From contig JAEZFE010000462.1 of NCBI GenBank assembly GCA_023437865.1, forward strand, positions 1 through 8,208: a DNA stretch of 8,208 nucleotides. Reading direction: 5' to 3'. Each line of letters starts with the position of its first letter. Positions within the stretch are counted from its first letter, which is position 1. Of this stretch, positions 1 through 4,978 are shown piece by piece. The notes under the pieces were generated by a model, which was not told the origin of the DNA, did no database searches, and was given only the letters and a program-made list of their open reading frames with translations. Origin of the DNA: Pseudomonadota bacterium (GTDB taxonomy: Bacteria; Pseudomonadota; Alphaproteobacteria; Rhodospirillales; Magnetospirillaceae). Both the position numbers and the translations under genes were made by a program.

Positions 1-1
1 C

Positions 2-28
2 TCGACCGGCGGCGGCGAAGATATCTAA
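2..28 (+). CDS. Possible 3' end of a plus-strand gene (partial)
   Basis: From position 2 the plus strand reads S-T-G-G-G-E-D-I followed by TAA at 26-28. It sits just before the A-rich left flank of the stem-loop at 45-92, where the end of a gene sharing that terminator would be expected. Only eight codons are visible, so the product cannot be named and coding status is an inference from position alone. Confidence 0.3.
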   Translation, partial: STGGGEDI

Positions 29-44
29 TCTCGCAGCCCGGTTG

Positions 45-92
45 AAAAGTTTATCCCCCCGGCCCTCTCGCGAAGGCCGGGGCGATACTTTT
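45..92. terminator. Bidirectional intrinsic terminator
   Basis: This is a long inverted repeat. Positions 57-64 (CCCCGGCC) pair with 75-82 (GGCCGGGG) around a 10-nt loop. After one C-C mismatch (56/83), 53-55 pairs with 84-86. After a two-base bulge (51-52), AAAAGT at 45-50 pairs with ACTTTT at 87-92. Each strand therefore has an A-run before the stem and a T-run after it: TTTTT at 89-93 on plus, TTTT at 48-45 on minus. It begins 8 nt after the stop codon of the minus-strand cold-shock gene, so it should end that transcript and probably also a plus-strand gene entering from the left. Confidence 0.75.
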
Positions 93-100
93 TGCCCCCC

Positions 101-595
101 CTATTCCAGCACCAACACCCGCACCTCGCGGCCTTTTGCGGTGTCGAGCACCGTCATGCGTACCCGCTGGCCGGGCTCGACGATGTCGAGGTTCGAGCGC
201 TTGAGCGCGCTCTTGTGCAGGAAGATGTCGCGGCCACCGTCTTCGACCGTGACGAAGCCGAACCCCTTTTCCGCCTGATACCACTTCACCGTACCCGGCA
301 CCTCGGGCTCAACATCGGGCAGCACCGCCGGCGCCGCCAGCAGCTCGACCACCCGCGTCACCTGCGGCCCCTTGGGCCCGCTAACGATTTCGCACAGAAG
401 CTCCGCCCCCTCGGCGAGCTGCGGCACGCCGCCGCGTGACAGCACCGAGGCATGCAGGAACGCCTCGGCCCGGCCATCGAGCGGCGTGACAAACCCAAAT
501 CCTTTCTCGACATTGAACCACTTCACCCGCACCCGCACCGCCTCCCCATCGGCTGCGGGAACCGACAGGTTACCGGCAAAGGATAAATCGCTCAC
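101..595 (-). CDS. Double cold-shock-domain protein
   Basis: This 164-aa protein has two cold-shock domains, at about residues 20-86 and 99-164. Each carries the single-stranded nucleic acid binding motifs. RNP-1 is KGFGFV at 31-36 and 110-115; RNP-2 is AFLHAS at 45-50 and DIFLHKS at 123-129. A K-W-[FY] aromatic motif precedes each RNP-1. A short Ala/Pro/Glu linker (about 88-98) joins the domains. Family knowledge says such proteins bind RNA or ssDNA and act as RNA chaperones; two-domain forms are common in alphaproteobacteria. I chose the GTG start at 595 because an AGGTGG Shine-Dalgarno lies 6 nt upstream; a TTG at 610 would place that site inside the coding region. The gene ends just before the terminator at 45-92. 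Whether it responds to cold or to stationary phase cannot be read from the sequence. Confidence 0.93.
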   Translation of the reverse strand: MSDLSFAGNLSVPAADGEAVRVRVKWFNVEKGFGFVTPLDGRAEAFLHASVLSRGGVPQLAEGAELLCEIVSGPKGPQVTRVVELLAAPAVLPDVEPEVPGTVKWYQAEKGFGFVTVEDGGRDIFLHKSALKRSNLDIVEPGQRVRMTVLDTAKGREVRVLVLE

Positions 596-611
596 GGCTC
601 GCCACCTCAAC

Positions 612-701
612 TTATTCGCGCCGCAACCGTTGTCTCATTTTGCGCTGCGGTTGACCAGATGCCGGGCTTCCAGCACCACTTGCGGCATACTCATTGCTCA
701 T
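612..701 (-). CDS. Possible 29-aa small ORF or leader upstream of the cold-shock gene
   Basis: An ATG at 701 has a purine-rich Shine-Dalgarno (AGAGGGAAG) a few nt upstream and opens a 29-codon frame ending in TAA at 612-614. The peptide starts MSNEYAASGAG and ends in a basic tail (RQRLRRE). Its stop lies 16 nt before the GTG start of the cold-shock gene, so it would be co-transcribed and could be a leader peptide. Against a real gene: only about half of its third codon positions are G or C, lower than in neighbouring genes, and I recognise no family. The same stretch holds a 6-bp inverted repeat (624-629 with 648-653, 18-nt loop), so it may instead be a structured untranslated leader. Confidence 0.33.
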   Translation of the reverse strand: MSNEYAASGAGSPASGQPQRKMRQRLRRE

Positions 702-851
702 GCTCTTCCCTCTCTTGTGCCGCGCTCTTCCCCATCTCGCATAAAGACCGGACCATCGGCTACGGATAGGATCGGCCTGCCATGCTGCCGCGAAGACGCA
801 GCCGCGTGGCCTGGACTGTCGCAAGGGGCAACCACCAGAGGGACAGGCACC
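702..851. other. Divergent intergenic region between the cold-shock leader and the phasin gene
   Basis: These 150 bp must hold promoters for both directions. I find no confident -35/-10 pair. The most distinct element is an inverted repeat, GCTGC at 784-788 and GCAGC at 798-802 with a 9-nt spacer, upstream of the phasin gene. PhaR, the usual phasin repressor in alphaproteobacteria, is reported to bind TGC/GCA-type repeats with shorter spacing, so this is a weak operator candidate only. Confidence 0.3.
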
Positions 852-1322
852 ATGGCAGCGAAGAAGGACGACAAGGACACGGCCACCGAGATGGCCGAAA
901 GCGCCGCCAACACCGCAACCGAGGCCGGGATTTCAGGGATCAGCCAAGTCGCCGAAGCGGGCCGGCGGCAGAGCGAGCAGTTCCGCCAGCTCATGGGCGG
1001 GGGAACCAAGCTCTACGGCGATTTGGGCGAGGTGTCGCGGGACGACATGGACACCCTGATGCAGACCAGCGCGCGGCTGGCCAAGGGCATGCAGGATGTC
1101 AGTTGGGAGGTCATGCACTATACGCAGCAATCGCTGCAGTTGGGCTTGCGCACCTGCAACGACCTGATGACCTGCCGCACGGTCGAAGACATGTTGAACG
1201 TGCAGCGCAACTTCATGCGCCAGAGCGTGGATTCGTTCCTGGCCGAGAGCGCCAAACTGATCGAGATGTCGAGCGGCGTAACCGGCGAGGCGATCTCGCA
1301 GGTCGAGGAAATGCGGCATTAA
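852..1322 (+). CDS. Phasin family protein (PHA granule-associated)
   Basis: This 156-aa protein matches the Phasin_2-type pattern: a Lys/Asp/Ala-rich N-terminus (1-25), then an almost wholly helical, Gln/Met/Leu-rich amphipathic body. Residues about 60-150 include the stretch W85-EVMHYTQQSLQ and a Q118-RNFMRQSVDSFL segment. There is no signal peptide or membrane span. Phasins coat intracellular polyhydroxyalkanoate granules and control their number, size and sometimes depolymerase activity. Length is typical of short phasins (about 140-190 aa). The ATG at 852 is preceded by GAGGGACAGG. The frame is open upstream to 372, but that part is antisense to the cold-shock gene and is not phasin-like. 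No pha synthase or depolymerase gene lies nearby. Cys102 and Cys108 are less usual for phasins. Which phasin subgroup it belongs to cannot be settled here. Confidence 0.88.
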   Translation: MAAKKDDKDTATEMAESAANTATEAGISGISQVAEAGRRQSEQFRQLMGGGTKLYGDLGEVSRDDMDTLMQTSARLAKGMQDVSWEVMHYTQQSLQLGLRTCNDLMTCRTVEDMLNVQRNFMRQSVDSFLAESAKLIEMSSGVTGEAISQVEEMRH

Positions 1323-1335
1323 GCCATTCAGGCTT

Positions 1336-1357
1336 GGAGGGGGGCTGCGGCCCCTCC
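1336..1357. terminator. GC-rich hairpin between convergent genes
   Basis: GGAGGGG (1336-1342) can pair with CCCCTCC (1351-1357). An alternative register pairs GGGGC (1341-1345) with GCCCC (1350-1354). The hairpin lies in the 45-bp gap between the stop codons of the phasin gene (1322) and the exported-protein gene (1368), where a shared terminator is expected. Neither strand has a T-run after the stem, so it may work weakly or together with Rho. Confidence 0.42.
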
Positions 1358-1367
1358 CGCCCGCAGA

Positions 1368-1832
1368 TCACTTGCAGCTGTTGTAGTCGAGCAGGACTTC
1401 GTTCTGCACCACCTTGGCTTGGCCGGTGAATCCACCCCATCCACGCTTGGCGACTTCGTCCAGCAGTTCCTTGACATTGGTGCAATAGGACAGGCTGAGC
1501 GGATAGTTGCGGTGATAGGTCACCAGCCGGCCATCGAAATAGGTGCGCACCTTCAGCGCGTCGCCCTTGAATTGGCGGGTGAACACCTTCGCCCGCTTGT
1601 CGGTCTGCTGCTTCAGCTTGGCGGCCCAACGCTGGTCGAAATCGGTCCACAGCTTGTTGGTGCCGGCGACCACGTCATCGCAGCGCCGCCCTGCCTCACG
1701 CAGGAACACGCCGTGGCGCACCAGTTGCTCGACCTGGAGCTCGGTGTCGGACAAGCAGCGCATCTTGACCTGGGCGATGGCTTGGCCGGCGGCGAGGCTG
1801 AGGATGACTGAAAGAATCAGGGCGGCGCGCAT
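1368..1832 (-). CDS. Exported four-cysteine protein, unknown function
   Basis: This 154-aa protein has a clear Sec signal peptide: MRA, then a hydrophobic core through about residue 16, with AIA-Q giving predicted cleavage after Ala20. The mature part of about 134 residues has exactly four cysteines (26, 51, 117, 153), compatible with two disulfides, the last one residue from the C-terminus. The middle is rich in charged, helix-forming residues (about 60-95). A later segment holds several aromatics and GWGGF at 131-135. I recognise no named family. I chose ATG 1832 because it starts directly at the signal peptide and has GGTGAT just upstream; an in-frame ATG at 1862 would add ten residues ahead of the signal. 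It converges on the phasin gene and diverges from the lipoprotein gene. Secretion is well supported; function is unknown. Confidence 0.8.
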   Translation of the reverse strand: MRAALILSVILSLAAGQAIAQVKMRCLSDTELQVEQLVRHGVFLREAGRRCDDVVAGTNKLWTDFDQRWAAKLKQQTDKRAKVFTRQFKGDALKVRTYFDGRLVTYHRNYPLSLSYCTNVKELLDEVAKRGWGGFTGQAKVVQNEVLLDYNSCK

Positions 1833-1961
1833 GTGGATCACCAAAGGGAACGCAGCACCCATTATGGCCCGAGCCGTCCCCCGGTGGAAATGGGAACCTT
1901 GGCAGGACGCGCTCGTTCCACGACTTAGTGCACGGTGTTTCCCCCAGACTGGAGGACAAGA
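1833..1961. other. Divergent intergenic region (exported protein / lipoprotein)
   Basis: These 129 bp separate two divergent starts. The only clear signal is the Shine-Dalgarno GGAGG at 1951-1955 for the lipoprotein gene. A TTGGCA at 1902-1907 resembles a -35 box but has no acceptable -10 at proper spacing, and it does not fit sigma-54 spacing. I see no further gene. Confidence 0.4.
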
Positions 1962-2198
1962 ATGCTGAACCGTATTCTGGCCGTTACGGCCCTCGGACTC
2001 GCCGTCGGGCTGGCCGCCTGCGACCAGGCCGGGCAGGAGCAGGCTCAGACGCCCAGGGACAAGGGCACCCAGACCGAGCAACGCGCGCCGAGCTCGCCGC
2101 CCGCCGAGCAGCCCAGCGCTCCCCCGTCGCAATCAGCCCCCAGTGGCAGCACTGGCAGCCCAGGTGGCAGCACCGGCGGCTCTAGCGGCAATCAATAG
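1962..2198 (+). CDS. Small lipoprotein with disordered Pro/Ser/Gly-rich tail
   Basis: This 78-aa product has a lipoprotein signal: MLNR, a hydrophobic core, and the lipobox L-A-A-C with lipidated Cys20. Asp21 at position +2 is the classic Lol-avoidance residue in enterobacteria, which would keep it in the inner membrane if the rule holds here. The remaining 57 residues are low complexity: first Gln/Glu/Thr/Arg-rich, then Pro/Ser-rich, ending in Gly-Ser-Thr near-repeats (GSTGS, GGSTGGS). No folded domain is visible. The ATG at 1962 has a strong Shine-Dalgarno, GGAGG at 1951-1955, 6 nt upstream. The gene stands alone and converges on msrQ with a 14-bp gap. Function is unknown; a short membrane tether or spacer is possible. 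Confidence 0.8.
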   Translation: MLNRILAVTALGLAVGLAACDQAGQEQAQTPRDKGTQTEQRAPSSPPAEQPSAPPSQSAPSGSTGSPGGSTGGSSGNQ

Positions 2199-2214
2199 AC
2201 CCTTGGCCAGGGTC
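2198..2214. terminator. Hairpin spanning two convergent stop codons
   Basis: GACCCT (2198-2203) pairs with AGGGTC (2209-2214) around a 5-nt loop. It takes in the last base of the lipoprotein stop codon and most of the msrQ stop codon. No T-run follows on either strand, so termination is only suggested by its position between convergent genes. Confidence 0.33.
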
Positions 2215-2830
2215 AGGCGGCGGCGCCCGGGCGCTGCCGCCTTTGCCGCTCCTGCAGCGCCGCGCCGGCGCGATAGCCCAGCAGCACCGCCAGGAGCGCG
2301 GCGTACAGCATGGGCTGGCGGATATCGGCCTTCACCATCATCCAGTAATGCACCACCCCCAGGCAGCCGATGGGATAGACCAGCGTGTGCAGCATGCGCC
2401 AGCGCCGCCCACCCAGCCGCTTGATCATGGCGTTGGTGGAGGTGACCGCCAGCGGCACCAGCAGCACGAAGCCCAGCATGCCCAGCGTGATGTAGCGCCG
2501 CTTGACGACATCCTTGGCCAGCGCCCGCCAGTCAAAGAACAGATCAAGCCCGATATACGAGCTGAGATGCAGGCAGACGTAGAAGAAGGCGAACAGCCCG
2601 AGCATGCGCCGCAGCCGCGCCAGCTGGGCCCAGCCGGTAACCTTGCGCAAGGGCGTGACCGCCAGCGCGATCAGCAGGAACCGCAGCGCCCAGTCCCCCA
2701 GATAGCGGTTCACCGTCTCGATGGGATTGACGCCCAGATAGCCGAAGAACGCCTTCCAAACCAGCCAGGCCAGCGGCAGCAGGCAGAGTGCGAAAACGGC
2801 GGGTTTCAGCAGTGGCGCGGCGCGGCCCAT
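2213..2830 (-). CDS. msrQ: MsrQ, haem membrane subunit of the periplasmic methionine sulfoxide reductase
   Basis: This 205-aa polytopic membrane protein belongs to the ferric-reductase-like transmembrane family (YedZ/MsrQ; the E. coli protein is 211 aa). About six hydrophobic segments fall near residues 9-32, 48-60, 76-96, 114-131, 147-167 and 174-190. Candidate haem-ligand histidines are His88 (in YVCLHLSSY), His148 (RMLHTL) and His161 (VVHYW), matching the family pattern. MsrQ takes electrons from the respiratory chain, probably quinol, and passes them to MsrP for repair of oxidised periplasmic methionines. The ATG at 2830 overlaps the msrP stop by one base (TGATG), which means translational coupling. 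An AAGG motif lies about 10 nt upstream inside msrP. The C-terminus is a short basic Arg/Gln-rich tail. Identity is supported by both the sequence pattern and the msrP partner. Confidence 0.95.
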   Translation of the reverse strand: MGRAAPLLKPAVFALCLLPLAWLVWKAFFGYLGVNPIETVNRYLGDWALRFLLIALAVTPLRKVTGWAQLARLRRMLGLFAFFYVCLHLSSYIGLDLFFDWRALAKDVVKRRYITLGMLGFVLLVPLAVTSTNAMIKRLGGRRWRMLHTLVYPIGCLGVVHYWMMVKADIRQPMLYAALLAVLLGYRAGAALQERQRRQRPGAAA

Positions 2831-3756
2831 CAGAATTGGGCCTTCAAATCCATGCCGGCATACAGCCCGGCGACCTGATCGGCATAGCCGTTGAACGGCA
2901 GGGTCTCGCGGCGGAAAAACTCGCCGATGCGGCGCTCCTTGGACTGGCTCCAGCGCGGGTGATCGACCGCCGGATTGACGTTGGAATAGAAGCCATATTC
3001 GCGCGGGTTGGACTTGTTCCAGGCGGTGGCCGGCTGGGTCTCGGTGAAGCGGATCCGCACGATGCTCTTGATGGATTTGAAGCCGTATTTCCACGGCACC
3101 ACCAGCCGCACCGGCGCGCCGTTCTGCGGTAGCAATTCCTGGCCATAAAGGCCCACCGCCAGGATCGTCAGCGGATGCATGGCTTCGTCCATGCGCAGCC
3201 CCTCGGTATAGGGCCAGTCCAGCACGCGCGCCTTGACGCCCGGCATCTGCGCGGGATCGGCCAGCGAGGTGAATTCGACGAACTTGGCCTTCGACGTGGG
3301 CTCGAACCGCTTCAGCACGTCGGCCAGCGGCACCCCCACCCAGGGGATCACCATGGACCACGCCTCGACGCAGCGCAGCCGGTAGACGCGCTCCTCCAGC
3401 CGGTGCGGCTTGATCAGGTCGTCGTAATCGACGCGGCCCGGCTTGGCACACTCGCCGTCAAAGGCGACCGTCCACGGCCTGGTCTTCAGCCTGCCAGGGG
3501 CGTTGCGCGCCGGGTCCTCCTTGTCGGTGCCGAACTCATAAAAATTGTTGTAGGTGGTCACCGCCTCAAGCGGCGTCAGCTTCTCGTCGAGGGTGACCGC
3601 GCCCTTGGTGAATTCGGACAGCGCCGCCTCGGCCCGCCCCACCCCGGCGAGCGCCGCCGCCGCTCCCAAGGCGAGGAACCGGCGGCGGTCGAGATACAGC
3701 CCGTGCGGGGTGATCTCGGAGCCCTTGATGGAAGATGCGGGGCGGATCAGCGGCAT
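2830..3756 (-). CDS. msrP: MsrP, periplasmic molybdopterin methionine sulfoxide reductase
   Basis: This 308-aa protein is the catalytic subunit of MsrPQ (formerly YedY). It reduces both diastereomers of methionine sulfoxide in periplasmic proteins using a mononuclear molybdopterin cofactor. A twin-arginine signal is clear: DRRRFLALG at 23-31, a hydrophobic Ala-rich stretch, and A-E-A with likely cleavage after Ala44. The oxidoreductase molybdopterin domain spans about residues 90-240. The expected molybdenum-ligand cysteine is Cys129 in [11 protein letters not shown]. The family segments [17 protein letters not shown] and [12 protein letters not shown] follow. I chose ATG 3756, which has AAGGAC 7 nt upstream and sits ahead of the Tat motif; a GTG at 3783 lies inside the upstream hairpin and adds nothing conserved. 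The gene follows acuI by 39 nt and overlaps msrQ by one base. Length is slightly below E. coli MsrP (334 aa). Confidence 0.96.
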   Translation of the reverse strand: MPLIRPASSIKGSEITPHGLYLDRRRFLALGAAAALAGVGRAEAALSEFTKGAVTLDEKLTPLEAVTTYNNFYEFGTDKEDPARNAPGRLKTRPWTVAFDGECAKPGRVDYDDLIKPHRLEERVYRLRCVEAWSMVIPWVGVPLADVLKRFEPTSKAKFVEFTSLADPAQMPGVKARVLDWPYTEGLRMDEAMHPLTILAVGLYGQELLPQNGAPVRLVVPWKYGFKSIKSIVRIRFTETQPATAWNKSNPREYGFYSNVNPAVDHPRWSQSKERRIGEFFRRETLPFNGYADQVAGLYAGMDLKAQF

Positions 3757-3774
3757 GGTCTTCGTCCTTCGGTC

Positions 3775-3796
3775 ACACCCCACACAAATGGGGTGT
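3775..3796 (-). promoter_or_regulatory. Perfect 8-bp inverted repeat between acuI and msrP
   Basis: ACACCCCA (3775-3782) is the exact reverse complement of TGGGGTGT (3789-3796), with a 6-nt spacer. It touches the last base of the acuI stop and ends 18 nt before the msrP start. No T-run follows on the minus strand, so it is not a normal intrinsic terminator. It could be an intercistronic RNA hairpin that tunes msrP expression relative to acuI, or a DNA operator. Confidence 0.5.
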
Positions 3797-4791
3797 CAGC
3801 GGTTGACGTCCACCACCACCCGGCCCCTCACCTCACCTTTCAGGATCTGCTTGCCCAATTCGGGCAGGTCGCCGAGCCCCACATCGGTGGTCAGGGAATC
3901 GAGCAGGTCCGCCGGCATCTCGGCGGCCAGGCGCTGCCACGCCTGGATGCGGCGGGGCGTCGGACATTGGGCGCTGTCGATGCCCAACACGCTGATGCCG
4001 CGCAGCAGCAGCGGCAGCACCGTGGTCGACAGCTCGACCCCACCGGCATTGCCGCACGAGGCCACGGCGCCATGCAGCTTGAGGCTGGCCAGCACATTGG
4101 CGAGCGTCGCGCCGCCCACGCTGTCCACGCAGCCCAACCAGCGTTCGGGCAGCAGCGGCTTGGCGGCACCGCCCGACAGTTCGGCGCGGTCAACCAGCGT
4201 CGAGGCCCCGAGCGTACGCAGGTAGTCGTGCTGGCTGGCGCGCCCTGTCGAGGCGGCAACCTCATAGCCACGCCGCGCCAGCAATACGGTGGCGACCGAG
4301 CCCAAGCCGCCGGCGGCGCCGGTCACCAGCACCTTGCCGTCCGTGTCAGGGCTGAGGCCGTTATCTTCCAGCGCCATCACCGCCAGCATGGCGGTCAGTC
4401 CCGCGGTACCCAGCGCCATGGCCTGGCGGGTCGACAGGCCCGCCGGCAGCGGCACCAGCCACTGCCCCTTGACCCGCGCCTTCTGGGCGTAACCACCCCA
4501 CCACACCTCGCCCACGCGCCAGCCGGTCAGGATCACCTTGTCCCCCGGTTTCCACGCCGGATCGTCCGAGGCCTCGACCGTGCCGGCAAAATCGATGCCG
4601 GGGATGTGCGGATACTGGCGCACCAGCTTGCCCAGCCCATTCAGGATCAGGCCGTCCTTGTAGTTGAGCGTCGAATAATCGACACGCACGGTGACATCGC
4701 CGGGCGGCAGCCGGGACTCGTCGATGCGCTGAACAGAGGCGGAAACCGTGCCGGATTGGTCTTCCAGCATCAGGGCGGCGAATTCGCTCAC
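3796..4791 (-). CDS. acuI: AcuI-type acrylyl-CoA reductase / YhdH-YhfP family quinone oxidoreductase
   Basis: This 331-aa medium-chain dehydrogenase/reductase (zinc-free) matches the YhdH/YhfP/AcuI family, usually about 325-330 aa. The N-terminal substrate-binding domain includes the family signature STLNYKDGL at 40-48 and HIPGIDFAGTV at 62-72. The Rossmann domain has VLVTGAAGGLGSVA at 155-168 and the NADPH-phosphate-binding STGR at 181-184. AcuI reduces toxic acrylyl-CoA to propionyl-CoA with NADPH; some relatives are annotated as quinone oxidoreductases, so the substrate is inferred. I start at the GTG at 4791 because AGGAG lies 7 nt upstream and the protein then begins MSEF like its relatives. 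The ATG at 4797 lies only 1 nt from that site, too close for normal initiation. It is the first gene of the apparent acuI-msrP-msrQ cluster; the functional link to methionine repair is unclear. Confidence 0.9.
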   Translation of the reverse strand: MSEFAALMLEDQSGTVSASVQRIDESRLPPGDVTVRVDYSTLNYKDGLILNGLGKLVRQYPHIPGIDFAGTVEASDDPAWKPGDKVILTGWRVGEVWWGGYAQKARVKGQWLVPLPAGLSTRQAMALGTAGLTAMLAVMALEDNGLSPDTDGKVLVTGAAGGLGSVATVLLARRGYEVAASTGRASQHDYLRTLGASTLVDRAELSGGAAKPLLPERWLGCVDSVGGATLANVLASLKLHGAVASCGNAGGVELSTTVLPLLLRGISVLGIDSAQCPTPRRIQAWQRLAAEMPADLLDSLTTDVGLGDLPELGKQILKGEVRGRVVVDVNR

Positions 4792-4978
4792 GTGCATTCT
4801 CCTGGTTGGAACAGCAGGATGCTACGCCGCTTCCCCGGCCTGGTCGAGCGGCCCGTTCCCATCAATAGGTTATGCATCCACCTGCCTGAATGATGTGATC
4901 GAGAAGCCGAGTACGGCACTGGCGCGCCTCCGCCCGCACGTCTACACTTGATGGTAGATTTCCTCAGCGGGGGCAACG
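4792..4978. other. Divergent intergenic region (acuI / DUF898 gene)
   Basis: These 187 bp must drive acuI on minus and the DUF898-M48 pair on plus. AGGAG ahead of acuI and a G-run (4969-4973) ahead of the ATG at 4979 serve as ribosome binding sites. On minus, TTCAGG followed 17 nt later by TATTGA is a weak promoter candidate for acuI. I see no convincing plus-strand promoter and no small gene. Confidence 0.35.

Noticed and set aside
372..851. In-frame N-terminal extension of the phasin to 316 aa
   Set aside because: Most of it is antisense to the cold-shock gene and unlike phasins; a ribosome binding site and phasin-like N-terminus occur at 852.
1900..1916. TTGGCAGG motif resembling a sigma-54 promoter before the lipoprotein gene
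   Set aside because: The downstream GC element is at the wrong distance and the TTGC part is missing.
2218..2240. GC palindrome at the 3' end of msrQ as a terminator for the lipoprotein gene
   Set aside because: It lies within msrQ coding sequence, where GC-rich codons explain it, and no T-run follows.
2213..3451. Open frame of 412 codons on minus that would fuse an N-terminal extension to MsrQ
   Set aside because: The extension is the out-of-frame reading of msrP. MsrQ of normal length starts at 2830 with the usual overlap.
3175..4893. Very long open frame (572 codons) on the plus strand, opposite acuI and msrP
   Set aside because: It is the antisense shadow of two well-identified genes, and its translation is His/Arg/Gln/Gly-rich without domain features. 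GC-rich genes often leave such frames open.
4948..4961. TTGAT half-site resembling an FNR box upstream of the DUF898 gene
   Set aside because: The second half is GATTT rather than ATCAA, so symmetry is absent; a half-site of this length is expected by chance.
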